Below, piece by piece: positions 36,949-45,454 of a stretch of 45,467 nt of DNA (position 1 is the first letter of the stretch; each line of letters opens with the position of its first letter). The stretch is from the IMG/VR virus record IMGVR_UViG_3300035703_000155, positions 1 to 45,467 of that record. One strand, 5' to 3'. The position numbers were made by a program, and so were the translations under genes. Under the pieces are notes generated by a model. It saw only the letters and a list, made by a program, of their open reading frames with translations. It searched no databases and was not told the DNA's origin. Source of the DNA: a virus.

Positions 36949-37337
36949 CAGCCGTACTTTTTCAGGCCGTAGCCGTTCACGGAGTAGGTGGTGGTGCCGC
37001 TGGATGCGATGGTGCCGACAAAGCGCACGTAACGCTTCAGCTCATCGCGGTTGAGGGTGATCACCTGCTTGCTGGCGGCCTGTGCCACGGCGGTAAAGCC
37101 GCCGCCGGTGACATCAGAGAAGTCGCCGGAGGTGGTGGTGTCGCTGTGCTGGATCTTGCCGGTCATGGTGCCGGAACCGCCGGCAGCGCCAGCATCGAGG
37201 ATCACCTGGATGTCGCCGTCGAAATCCTTCAGGTCGGCGATGTTGGTGGTAGCGCCGGTGAAGGTCGCGGTTTCTTGTGCGACAGGGTGCAGCGGGAAGT
37301 GCTGCAGCTTGTCAAGCGTCTGCTGGAAGATCGCCAT
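36948..37337 (-). CDS. Head decoration or connector protein, 129 aa
   Basis: Beta-rich throughout: ETATFTGATTNIADLKDFDG, GKIQHSDTTTSGDFSDVTGG, VITLNRDELKRYVRFVGTIA and a C-terminal YSVNGYGLKK. The VxLDAGAAGGSGTMTGKIQHS type motif is seen in small capsid decoration/major tail-like proteins. It follows the capsid gene at the position of D or FI in lambda. Function inferred from place and fold. Confidence 0.55.
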   Translation of the reverse strand: MAIFQQTLDKLQHFPLHPVAQETATFTGATTNIADLKDFDGDIQVILDAGAAGGSGTMTGKIQHSDTTTSGDFSDVTGGGFTAVAQAASKQVITLNRDELKRYVRFVGTIASSGTTTYSVNGYGLKKYG

Positions 37338-37539
37338 CGGTGTTCACCTTGGTGCGAGGTTTGCGTTTGGGAGCCTCCACGGGCTCAGCTTCAGGCTCGA
37401 TCTCTGCCGCAACGGTAGCGGCGATGGCCTTGCCCATCCCGATCAGCAGGCGCGCATCAGCAGCTGTCGCCGCCAGCGTTGCACCAGCTCGGACAAGCTG
37501 GCCGCCCACCATCGTGGTCTTCAGTATCTCGATCTGCAT
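37312..37539 (-). CDS. Hypothetical protein after the capsid gene, 75 aa
   Basis: MQIEILKTTMVGGQLVRAGA then LAATAADARLLIGMGKAIAA and a basic, proline-rich C-terminus (PKRKPRTKVNTDGDLPADA). The 'I.IL+...GG..V.AG....+...A..L...GKA' pattern is common among small phage proteins next to capsids. It overlaps the 129-aa gene by 26 nt in another frame. Possible head-completion or scaffold helper. Confidence 0.55.
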   Translation of the reverse strand: MQIEILKTTMVGGQLVRAGATLAATAADARLLIGMGKAIAATVAAEIEPEAEPVEAPKRKPRTKVNTDGDLPADA

Positions 37540-37575
37540 GGCGTGAAGGGGCGGCCGTTAAGCCGCCCCACTCCA

Positions 37576-39372
37576 TCAGAGGGTGTTGTTACCGCGGCAG
37601 AAGCCCTCGGGATGACGGACGGCGAAGTCCACATCCTGCAGAGCCACCACGCGCACGGTGCCGCTGGTGCTGTGGGTGTAGGGATCCACGGTCAGATCAA
37701 GACCGGACCACATGCCCATGATCAGCTGGCTCCAGACGGCGAAGAACACGTCACCGGATGCCACCTGGTTGCTCACCACAGCGTTGTAGCCGTTGATGGT
37801 GCCGCCGGGCTCGAACACATAGGCGCCGGTGTCGGTGCCCTTGTCCTTGGTCTTCAGAGCGCCGCGCATGGAGGCGTTCAGCAGGTAGGCCATGGCGCCG
37901 ATGTCGGCGTTGTCGGCAGCGATCTGGCTCTCCATGTCCACCACCTCGGCGTAGGTGGGGGTGGCAGCGCCGAAGTCCACGGTGTTGATCCCGGTGGTCA
38001 GCTTGATGCCCAGAGGCTGGTTGCTGTTGCCCAGGCCGTAGAGGCCAACGCGGTCGATCTCGAGCGCCAGCACGGTGGCGAGATCCTGGCGGATCATCTG
38101 CTCGACATCGATGCTGGACTGCAGCATCAGACGGCGGCTGTAGTCGGTGAAGGCGCCCACGGTCTTGGGCGAGAGGTTCACCTGATCCACGGTCTGGTTG
38201 CTCTCGGTGGGAGAGCCAGACTCAGCCACCCAGTAGGCGGTTGCAGCGCCGGTCTGACGGGGGATCGCCACGTTGCCGGACAGGCCGGTCAGCGAGGTGA
38301 CGCCCAGGCCAGCAAGGGCGGAGCGGTTGCGCAGCAGCTCGATGAAGGAGCCGGGGCGGAAGTCGGTGCCGACCAGATCACCAGCAGCAGAGGCGCTGCC
38401 AACGGTCAGATCGCGGCGCAGCACTTCGTTGGGCACCATAATGCCCTGTGCGGTCTTGCCAGCCTTGGCAGCAGCGGCCTCGGAGCACTCACGCTCGAAG
38501 GCAGCGGCTTCCCACAGCTTGCGGTCTTGGGGATTGGCCAGAGCGTTGATCGCGCGCTGGAAGGAGAACTCGCGCACTTCCTTCGCAGTCATGCCAATGT
38601 CGGCAGACTTCTCGCCAACGGGCTCGACCTTGGCGCCGATCTTCTCGAGCACAGCAGCGCGAGCCTCGTCGAGGCTGCGGCCACCCTCGATCAGCTGGCG
38701 GCCGAGATCAGCCATGCCGTGCTTTTCGGTCAGAGCAGTGATGCCGGAGATGCGGGCGCGCTCAGCTTTGGCAGCCTCAGCAGCCGCTTCAGCCCGCACC
38801 GCCGAGATGTCGGGGGTGTTTTCCATCGGAACCTCAGGTTCTGTTTCGGGGGTTGGTGATGCGGCTGGGGCCGCAGGATCGGCCTCGAGAGACCGACCCA
38901 CACCCACAGTGGGGTCTGCAGGTATGCTAACCACGCTCACTTCATAGGGAGCCCAGCTGGTAGCGACGAAATCACCGCTGCCGCGTTGCTCCATGTCGTT
39001 GATCGCGTAGCCGAAGCTCACATTACGCAGCACGCCGTCGCGCACGTCTGCGAGTACTTCTTGCGCGAACGCATTGCGGCTGAACCGCACGTTCACATAG
39101 CCGCGCTTTTTCTTGCCATCGATCCACGCACGTTCAACCACGCCGATCACCTTGTTCGGGTCGTGGTTGAACAACAGCGGCGCAGAATCGTTCAGGCGTG
39201 ATAGATCAGCGCTGCGCTCATCGTGCTGCAGCACTTCATTGCCGAAGTAACGAGCGACAGGAAACTCGCTCGAAAACGGGAACTCGATCGAACGCTCGTC
39301 ATCGCTGACCGTGAAGTCAGCAACCTCCGAGCGTTTCAACAGTTGCCCTTCAAGGTCACGCGATAGATCCAT
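37576..39372 (-). CDS. Prohead protease fused to HK97-fold major capsid protein
   Basis: About 598 aa from ATG 39372 (607 aa from ATG 39399; the portal gene overlaps either). Residues about 1-170 are an S78-type prohead protease: LEGQLLKRSEVADFTVSDDE, His in LFNHDPNKVIG and Ser in LRNVSFGYAIN. A proline/glutamate linker (ASPTPETEPEVP) and a helical delta-like segment (AEAAAEAAKAERARISGITA) follow, then the HK97-type capsid protein: TAQGIMVPNEVLRRDLTVGS, VAIPRQTGAATAYWVAESGS, VGAFTDYSRRLMLQSSIDVE, ending GFCRGNNTL. The protease should free itself and the capsid subunit by self-cleavage near the linker. Separate genes are the norm; the fusion occurs in some phages. Confidence 0.88.
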   Translation of the reverse strand: MDLSRDLEGQLLKRSEVADFTVSDDERSIEFPFSSEFPVARYFGNEVLQHDERSADLSRLNDSAPLLFNHDPNKVIGVVERAWIDGKKKRGYVNVRFSRNAFAQEVLADVRDGVLRNVSFGYAINDMEQRGSGDFVATSWAPYEVSVVSIPADPTVGVGRSLEADPAAPAASPTPETEPEVPMENTPDISAVRAEAAAEAAKAERARISGITALTEKHGMADLGRQLIEGGRSLDEARAAVLEKIGAKVEPVGEKSADIGMTAKEVREFSFQRAINALANPQDRKLWEAAAFERECSEAAAAKAGKTAQGIMVPNEVLRRDLTVGSASAAGDLVGTDFRPGSFIELLRNRSALAGLGVTSLTGLSGNVAIPRQTGAATAYWVAESGSPTESNQTVDQVNLSPKTVGAFTDYSRRLMLQSSIDVEQMIRQDLATVLALEIDRVGLYGLGNSNQPLGIKLTTGINTVDFGAATPTYAEVVDMESQIAADNADIGAMAYLLNASMRGALKTKDKGTDTGAYVFEPGGTINGYNAVVSNQVASGDVFFAVWSQLIMGMWSGLDLTVDPYTHSTSGTVRVVALQDVDFAVRHPEGFCRGNNTL

Positions 39373-40894
39373 CGGTGGTGTCCGGGTTGTCTGCCCCATT
39401 ATCGGCGCCCTGCTGCTGACCAGCCGGCTGCACGTCCGAGCCGGGGTCCGTATCGAACTTCAGATCGAGCGCTTCGGCGTCATCCAGCTCCTGGCGGCGA
39501 GCACGCATCAGCTCCTCGACATCGCCGCCCTGCTCGGACACCACATCGCTCAGCGTCTTGAAGCCGTTGCGCACCGCCATCGCGTAGGCCTCGACTTCCT
39601 TCGCCGGATCCACCCACGCCCAACCGCGTGGCATCCACCGCACCGCCTTGTAGCGATCGGCCTGCAGCTCGTAGTTGGCCAGCGGCAGCGCACCGCTCAG
39701 CACGGCCATGTCGAGCCACACCTCGAACACCCGCTGGTGCAGGTTCTCGATCAGCCAGTTCTGGAGGATCCGCCAGTGGTCGCGATCCTCCAGCAGGCTC
39801 AGCCGGCTGCTCGAGTAGTTGGTCTGGCTGAAGTCGCGGCTCACCGTCTCGTAGCTGCAACCCACCCCGGCTGCCATCGCCCGCAGCATCGCCCGCAGGA
39901 ACGGCTCGAACTGCCCATCAGGCGCGTCGAGCTGCGGCACCGTCACGCTCTCGCCAGGCGCCAGATACTTGAAGACGCCGGGCTCGAACTGGCTCACCCG
40001 CTCGCCGTTCATCACGTCATCGCCGAGCAGCTCGCCTTCAGGGCTGGTGATGAAGCCCATCAGTGCGCTCGAGGCGCGTGCGCGCACCACTTCGGCCTGC
40101 TCGTAGCCCTGCAGGTGGTGCAGCCGCTGGATCGCCGACGCGAACCACGTCACGCCGCGCGTCTGCCCCGGCCGCTCCGTCCGATAAAGGTGCAGTACCT
40201 CCTCCGCTGGCACCCGCTTGTGCCGCTGCGTCGAGATCTGCTGGTTGCTGAACTGGTAGTCGCCGGGGTGGTACGCCAAGAAGTGGTACGCCACCGGCCG
40301 GCCCCAGGTGTCCACCTCCACACCCATGCGGATCTCGTTGCCCTGCTGGCTCCGGCCATTGAGCCCGTCATCCAGCTGATCCGCCTCGAGCACCTCGAGC
40401 GCCAGCGGCACCGCCGAACCACCGAACGGCTGCTTGACCAGCCGGATGAACACCTCACCCGACTCGGCCACGCTGCGCACCGCCAGCCGCTCGATGTCGT
40501 GGAATGTCAGCTTGCCGCCGGTGTGGCAGTAGCGCGCCTTCGTCCACCGCTTCCACAGCTGCTCGATCTGATCGTTCACCGTGCCATCGAGCCGGCCGCC
40601 GCCGCGCTGCATCCGCACCTGCCCCTGGAAGGGAATGCCCTGCCCGACGACGTTGCCCTCGATCGCGCGCAGCACCTGCCGCGCGTAGTCGTTGTCCCGG
40701 CACAGCTGGCGCGCACGATCGCGCAGCTTCTGCGCGCTCCCGTACACCTCGCTGTCGGCGCTGGTGTTGCCGGTCACCCAGTCCGCCGTCAGCCGGCTGA
40801 ACTTCGCGCCTTCATACATCCGCCGCCGCGGTGCCTTGACCGGTTCGGGGGTGCCGCGCTGCAGCCAGCCCAGAATCGCGCTGCGGACGCCCAT
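39356..40894 (-). CDS. Portal protein, lambda gpB-type
   Basis: 512 aa. Matches the lambda portal family: RLTADWVTGNTSADSEVYGS, LRDRARQLCRDNDYARQVLR, VGQGIPFQGQVR, VAESGEVFIRLVKQP, TRGVTWFASAIQRLHHLQGY, YSSSRLSLLEDRDHWR. Forms the dodecameric DNA gateway at the head vertex. It lies between gpW-like and the protease-capsid gene as expected. Stop overlaps the next gene's start region; C-terminal tail is Asp/Asn/Gly-rich. Confidence 0.94.
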   Translation of the reverse strand: MGVRSAILGWLQRGTPEPVKAPRRRMYEGAKFSRLTADWVTGNTSADSEVYGSAQKLRDRARQLCRDNDYARQVLRAIEGNVVGQGIPFQGQVRMQRGGGRLDGTVNDQIEQLWKRWTKARYCHTGGKLTFHDIERLAVRSVAESGEVFIRLVKQPFGGSAVPLALEVLEADQLDDGLNGRSQQGNEIRMGVEVDTWGRPVAYHFLAYHPGDYQFSNQQISTQRHKRVPAEEVLHLYRTERPGQTRGVTWFASAIQRLHHLQGYEQAEVVRARASSALMGFITSPEGELLGDDVMNGERVSQFEPGVFKYLAPGESVTVPQLDAPDGQFEPFLRAMLRAMAAGVGCSYETVSRDFSQTNYSSSRLSLLEDRDHWRILQNWLIENLHQRVFEVWLDMAVLSGALPLANYELQADRYKAVRWMPRGWAWVDPAKEVEAYAMAVRNGFKTLSDVVSEQGGDVEELMRARRQELDDAEALDLKFDTDPGSDVQPAGQQQGADNGADNPDTTDGSIA

Positions 40895-41484
40895 CAGAAC
40901 CTCACGAACAGGTTGTGTGGGCTACCCAGCCCATTTGCCACCATTGTGGCCGCCTGTTCGCGCTTCACTTCGGCCTTCAGCTTGCTCTCAAGCTGGATCA
41001 GATCGGCCATCTCCATCTTCTTCAGCCGCCGGTTGCCGATCGTGTACTCGGCGACGGCACCGCCGCTCACGATCGAACGCATCGCGGCCTGCACCGCGTC
41101 GAGATCCTGTTGCGCCTGGCTGCGGCCATCGAACGCGCTCGGCTGGCCGGTGTAATCCAGCCCCGGCAGCACCGTCAGCTGCCCGGCGCCGATCGTCGTC
41201 ACCGCACCGCCGACCGTGGCCGTGGCAACGGCCTGCCAGTACCACTGGCCAGCCACAAAGCCATCGGTGGTCGTCTTGGCGATCGTGAAGGTCCAACCGG
41301 TCCCGCTCGGGGTGCCGGCCACCGTCACGCCAGCGACGATCGCGCCCTGATGGTTGTGGTTCGTGCGCAGGTAGTAGGTCAGCCCGTGGTTCGATCCATC
41401 GATCGCACCGCCCAGGTTGTCCCGTGCAGCCTCATCCCGCCACGTCACCGTGTCGCCGGCTCTGATCTGGGCAGGGATGTTCAC
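40894..41484 (-). CDS. Head-tail connector with C-terminal gpW-like domain
   Basis: 196 aa. Residues about 1-115 form a beta-sandwich-like domain (MNIPAQIRAGDTVTWRDEAA; GWTFTIAKTTTDGFVAGQWY). Residues about 125-190 match lambda gpW: AQQDLDAVQAAMRSIVSGGA, EYTIGNRRLKKMEMADLIQL, ESKLKAEVKREQAA. In lambda gpW is only 68 aa and stands alone; here it carries an extra N-terminal domain. It sits between terL and portal, as W does. Starts just after the terL stop. Confidence 0.78.
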   Translation of the reverse strand: MNIPAQIRAGDTVTWRDEAARDNLGGAIDGSNHGLTYYLRTNHNHQGAIVAGVTVAGTPSGTGWTFTIAKTTTDGFVAGQWYWQAVATATVGGAVTTIGAGQLTVLPGLDYTGQPSAFDGRSQAQQDLDAVQAAMRSIVSGGAVAEYTIGNRRLKKMEMADLIQLESKLKAEVKREQAATMVANGLGSPHNLFVRF

Positions 41485-41488
41485 GGCC

Positions 41489-43363
41489 TCACCAGCTGGT
41501 AGCGAACGCAGGCGCTTTGCCCTTGCCCGATCTTAGCCGCGGCTTTGCTCCACCATCAGCCGCGTTCTGCAGCCTTGCTTCCAGCTGATCCCAGATTGTT
41601 CTGCGGTCATACCGCGAATAGAGCCGATTTAATCCTGCATACGCATACACAAGCGTGTCCAGCGCCTCATTACGTGCGCTTGGTTTCTTTACCCATTCCC
41701 TCACCGGGAATCCCTTCACGTAACGCAGCGCCTGCTTCTCTGCCGTCAGCTGCTCGAAATACTCCTCACCGGTCTGCGCGTGGAAGTGCAGGTAGCCGTC
41801 GCCGATGTCGTTGTGCTTCAGCCGTCCGAACAGCGTCGTCTTGATCGTGTCGCTGCCCACCGGCCACACCTGCGCGCCGCGCTTCAGCGTCTGCCCCTTG
41901 GCGTTGATGTCCACCTTGCCCGGCTTGCCGATCGGTGGCTTGCCCCGCTGGCTCTGACCCTTGATCGCGATTACGCCAACCGCCTGCCGTTCCCGCGCGT
42001 ACTGGTACACCTCCGCCGTCGCGTGGCCGCCCGAGTCCACCGCCACCACATCCGCGCGCAGCTTGCCGCCACCGGCGTGCTCCCATTCGTGCAGCACGAT
42101 CACGTCGAGCTGCTTCCACACCTCCGCCTTGCACGGGTCGCCAGCAATCTCTTGGTGGTCGATCAGCCAGCCCTCCTCGCCGCGGCCCCAGCCCCACACG
42201 CTGACAGCCAGGCGATCACCAGCTGAGCCGCCACCGCCCTGCACGTCCACGCCGATCGTCACCGCCAGCACGCCCTCCGGCAGCCTGCCCTGCGGATAGG
42301 CCTCGCATCGCTCCAGCAGCGCGCTCGCGCTCACCTTGCTCGCGAAGTCCTCCTCCCACGTCTCCGCCAGCCGCGTGTTCACGAACGACTTCAGCATCGG
42401 CGCGTCAGCCTTCGCCCGCAGGAAGTCGTCCACCATGTCGGCCCAGCTCAGCCAGCCGAGCGGCGAATAGAGCCCGCTCAGCTGGAAGCCCGCCGTCTTG
42501 CCATCGCTCGGTGCCGTTGCCCTCCACTCGCCCTTGCGCAGCATCGCCGGCTTGTGGATCTCGGCGAACCGCTCGCCGCACACCTCGCACTGGTAGACCG
42601 CGGTGCTCGGATCGTTGTTCTCCCACTTCAGCTGCGGCCACTTCATCCACTGCATCGCACCGCAGCACGGGCACGGCACGAAAAAACGCCGCTGATCGCT
42701 GCGCTCGTATTCCGCCTCGATCCGGCTGAAGTCCTTCACGGTCGGCGTGCTGGTCAGCAGGATCTTCCGCCGCGCGAACGTGGTCGCACGCTTCTCCGCC
42801 AGGCTCACCGGATCGCCTTCGCCGTCCACATCAGCCGGGAAGGCGTCGATCTCGTCCATGAAGATGTAGCGGCACGGTGTTGAGCGCAGACCCGTCGCGC
42901 TGTTTGCACCGGTCAGCAGCATCATCCCGCCGGGGAACTCCTTCGCGAACATCGTGTTCCCCGAGTCGCGTGCCCGTGCCGGCGCGATCTTCTCCGTCAG
43001 CACCGGTGTCTCGCTGATCAGCGACTCCAGTCGCTGCTTGCTCAGCCTCTTGGCCATCTCCACGGTCGGCTGCACCAGCAGCATCGGCCCCGGTGCGTGC
43101 GCGATCACATAGCCCAGCCAGTTACTGCCGCTCTCGGTCTTGCCCGTCTGCGCCGCGAACATCATCACCACCCGCTGCACCGTGCTGGTGGTGCTCAGGC
43201 AGTCCATTGGCTCGCGCAGGTACGGCGTCCGGTTGGTGCGCCACGGCCCAGGTTCCGCTGAGGCCTTGCTGCTCAGCCGTCGGTGCTTGTCCGCCCACAC
43301 GCTCACCGTCAGCGGCGGCTCCGGCCGCAGCCCGTCCATGAAGGCCGTGCGCCAGACGCTCAC
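41489..43363 (-). CDS. terL: Terminase large subunit, gpA-type
   Basis: 624 aa. ATPase: Walker A AAQTGKTE at residues 70-77, Walker B YIFMDEID at 166-173, coupling motif LLTSTPT near 203. A CPCCGAMQW...CEVCGE zinc-like segment follows near 230-265. Nuclease domain: VTIGVDVQGGGG near 375 and acidic residues to the C-terminus. The lambda gpA (GpA/TerL PF05876) family packages DNA into the head from cos. Its start overlaps the methyltransferase stop (ATGA). TerL of this family usually packages cos phages, supporting cohesive ends. Confidence 0.96.
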   Translation of the reverse strand: MSVWRTAFMDGLRPEPPLTVSVWADKHRRLSSKASAEPGPWRTNRTPYLREPMDCLSTTSTVQRVVMMFAAQTGKTESGSNWLGYVIAHAPGPMLLVQPTVEMAKRLSKQRLESLISETPVLTEKIAPARARDSGNTMFAKEFPGGMMLLTGANSATGLRSTPCRYIFMDEIDAFPADVDGEGDPVSLAEKRATTFARRKILLTSTPTVKDFSRIEAEYERSDQRRFFVPCPCCGAMQWMKWPQLKWENNDPSTAVYQCEVCGERFAEIHKPAMLRKGEWRATAPSDGKTAGFQLSGLYSPLGWLSWADMVDDFLRAKADAPMLKSFVNTRLAETWEEDFASKVSASALLERCEAYPQGRLPEGVLAVTIGVDVQGGGGSAGDRLAVSVWGWGRGEEGWLIDHQEIAGDPCKAEVWKQLDVIVLHEWEHAGGGKLRADVVAVDSGGHATAEVYQYARERQAVGVIAIKGQSQRGKPPIGKPGKVDINAKGQTLKRGAQVWPVGSDTIKTTLFGRLKHNDIGDGYLHFHAQTGEEYFEQLTAEKQALRYVKGFPVREWVKKPSARNEALDTLVYAYAGLNRLYSRYDRRTIWDQLEARLQNAADGGAKPRLRSGKGKAPAFATSW

Positions 43364-44793
43364 AACAGCGCCCCCTGCACGTCGCCCACCTGCACCCGCT
43401 GGCGTGCGATCTCTAGGTACTCAGCCTCGCGCTCAATGCCGATAAAGCGGAAGCCCTCTAGGGCCGCCGCCTTGCCCGTGCTGCCGCTGCCCATAAACGG
43501 ATCCAGCACCACACCGCCGGGTGGTGTCACCAGCCGGCACAGGTAGCGCATCAGCTCGGTCGGCTTGACCGTGGGATGCCCGTTGCCCTCGCCGCGGTCG
43601 GCCTTGCTGGCCTTCGCGCAGTAGAAGAATCGTGCGGCGCTGCCGGACTCGCCCGCATACCCCGCATTGCTTGGCTGCGACATGCCGGTGCCGCTCATGA
43701 TGTTGGTAGCGGAGCCCGCCTTGTGCGTGGGTGCGACGTTTGCGCCACCGTTGCGCTGATAGGGAAACAATCCCACCACCTCATCGCTGCCGTCGTGAAT
43801 CAGGTTCGCCGGCCAGCGGCCGCCTGGCTTGTACTTCGGTATCTCTTTGCCAAGGATGGCGCCGACAAAACCCTTACCCATTGCAATGCCAGTGCCTTCA
43901 GCCTGTTGCCTTTGCACATCCGTCAGGTCCACGTCGTCACCATGCTCCACCCGACAACCATCCACGTTGATCGCGCCGGTGCCGTGCTCCAGCACGTTCG
44001 CTGCCACCGTGCCTTTTAACGGTTTGCGCGCCACCGTGATCGGCTCCAGAGCAGGTTTCAGCGCCGTGCCCCAGCCGGCCCATTGCTGCGCGGCAGGGGT
44101 CGCGGGAACGGTGATGTCCCAGCTCTCGTAGACAGTGCTGCCGCCGACCGTGGGCAAGGCCGACTTGCCGGACGTGCTGCGCGCCTTCGTGTCTTGCCCC
44201 ACCACCTCGCGCCGCTTGAAATTCTCAGACTCCACGGTGCGGATCTGGCACTCGCGCTCCACCCACTCAGGCACCTCGCCAATCAAGTGCCGCACTGCGT
44301 CTAGGTGCTGCAGCGTCATGATCGCTGGCTGGCTGGCGGCCGTCGTGTAGTGGCCGCCCATGTTGGTGCCGGTGGCTTCGTCGATCTGCTTGGAAGTGAG
44401 TCCCGTGGACCGCACCCACTCGGTGAACCGATACCGCCGCGCCTGCTGCGCCTCCGATGCGTCGAGCTTGTCGATCGCCTTGCTCACGTCCAGCGACTTG
44501 GGAAACCCCGACCCATACACCCACGCGATCATGTCGCGGATTTCAAACCCCGCATCCTCGATCTGCACCGCCATCCGGTGCTGCGTCCTGGTGCCCGCGA
44601 ACGCCAGCAGGTGACCGCCGGGCTTCAGCACCCGCAGCACCTCGCGCCACACCTCCACGCCCGGCACGTCGTAGTCCCATGCCTTGCCCATGAAGCTCAG
44701 CCCATACGGCGGGTCCGTCACGCAGGCATCCACGCTGCAGTCGGGCAGCTCGCGGAGCCGGTCGAGGCAGTCGCCGTGCAGCAGCTCGATCAT
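43360..44793 (-). CDS. DNA N4-cytosine/N6-adenine methyltransferase (beta class)
   Basis: 477 aa. Motif IV TDPPYGLSF near residue 27-35 (DPPYG) and motif I near the C-terminus (VLDPFMGSGSTGKAA, with GFRFIGIERE) give the order IV...I of beta-class methyltransferases. Between them lies a 200-residue insertion containing an HTH-like segment (TEWVRSTGLTSKQIDEATGT then NMGGHYTTAASQPAIMTLQH), a possible target-recognition module. It sits between terS and terL with 4-nt overlaps on both sides. Known functions: protecting phage DNA from restriction; its place also suggests a link with packaging. ATG 44793 is the start. Confidence 0.92.
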   Translation of the reverse strand: MIELLHGDCLDRLRELPDCSVDACVTDPPYGLSFMGKAWDYDVPGVEVWREVLRVLKPGGHLLAFAGTRTQHRMAVQIEDAGFEIRDMIAWVYGSGFPKSLDVSKAIDKLDASEAQQARRYRFTEWVRSTGLTSKQIDEATGTNMGGHYTTAASQPAIMTLQHLDAVRHLIGEVPEWVERECQIRTVESENFKRREVVGQDTKARSTSGKSALPTVGGSTVYESWDITVPATPAAQQWAGWGTALKPALEPITVARKPLKGTVAANVLEHGTGAINVDGCRVEHGDDVDLTDVQRQQAEGTGIAMGKGFVGAILGKEIPKYKPGGRWPANLIHDGSDEVVGLFPYQRNGGANVAPTHKAGSATNIMSGTGMSQPSNAGYAGESGSAARFFYCAKASKADRGEGNGHPTVKPTELMRYLCRLVTPPGGVVLDPFMGSGSTGKAAALEGFRFIGIEREAEYLEIARQRVQVGDVQGALL

Positions 44794-45323
44794 CGTTCTG
44801 AGTCTGCCAGCGCCAGCAACGCATCGCGGTGCTCATCGCTCAGCAGCTGGTGGATCACCGCAGGGTCAGTCTCACCCGCCAGCTGGTGCGACAGCCGATC
44901 GGCCAAGTTGCTCAGCGCCTCTCTCACGCTGCGTCCAATCTGAAACGCCTGCTTCTTCACCTCATCAGCCGGCACCAGCTCCTTGCGCTGCTGCGCCACC
45001 TGCAGCTTCGCCAGCTCCGCCTGGTAGTGCTCCCTTCGCGCCCGGCTTTCGTTCAGCTCGGGGATCGCATCATCCGGCAGCCGATCGATTGCCTTGCGCA
45101 GCTCCACCGGCGTGCGCGGCTCCACCGGATCGGGCTGGCTCACCTTCGCGTTGTGCGTCGCCTTGGTGTTCCGGTTCCACAGCTCCAGCGCCATGTCGCG
45201 GTCTAGCCACCGCTTGCCGTCCTTCTCCACCACCGCAGCAGCAATGCGTGAGCGCACAGCTGCAGTCACAGCGGCCTTGCTGCAACCTTTCAGCGCGGCA
45301 AACTCAGAAAACGTGACCAGCAC
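44790..45323 (-). CDS. terS: Terminase small subunit, gpNu1-like
   Basis: 177 aa. N-terminal HTH (MLVTFSEFAALKGCSKAAVT; SRIAAAVVEKDGKRWLDRDM) recognises packaging sequences in the Nu1 family; a proline-rich linker follows, then the helical assembly domain (ELNESRARREHYQAELAKLQ; FQIGRSVREALSNLADRLSH). Start codon is GTG 45323. It is the first gene after the right end of the window, 132 bp from the terminal repeat, matching lambda's cos-Nu1 spacing. Upstream lie the GGTCTC repeats, probable binding sites. Confidence 0.9.
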   Translation of the reverse strand: MLVTFSEFAALKGCSKAAVTAAVRSRIAAAVVEKDGKRWLDRDMALELWNRNTKATHNAKVSQPDPVEPRTPVELRKAIDRLPDDAIPELNESRARREHYQAELAKLQVAQQRKELVPADEVKKQAFQIGRSVREALSNLADRLSHQLAGETDPAVIHQLLSDEHRDALLALADSER

Positions 45324-45326
45324 TCG

Positions 45327-45433
45327 GGTCTCGGATCTAGCGTTGAGTTAACTCAGCCTAGTTAACCCCTTAACGCACGGGGGATCTATACGCTTTGGTC
45401 TCACTCTGAGACCCATTAGGTACCGCTGAGACC
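45327..45433. repeat. GGTCTC / GAGACC repeats upstream of terS (putative cosB)
   Basis: GGTCTC occurs at 45327-45332 and 45397-45402, and its complement GAGACC at 45408-45413 and 45428-45433. The middle two form the palindrome GGTCTCACTCTGAGACC (45397-45413); heptamers TGAGACC/GGTCTCA are exact for three copies. Between them lie TGAGTTAACTCA (45344-45355, a perfect 12-bp palindrome) and GTTAA-CCCC-TTAA-C (45361-45374). In lambda, cosB R sites lie between cosN and Nu1 and bind terminase small subunit. A late-promoter operator is the alternative. No clear -35/-10 pair is visible here. Confidence 0.5.
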
Positions 45434-45454
45434 TGACGCTAGCCGAAGCGCGGG

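Noticed and set aside
39311-41155. Plus-strand ORF of 614 aa opposite portal and gpW-like genes
   Set aside because: Antisense shadow; His/Arg/Leu-rich with no domain.
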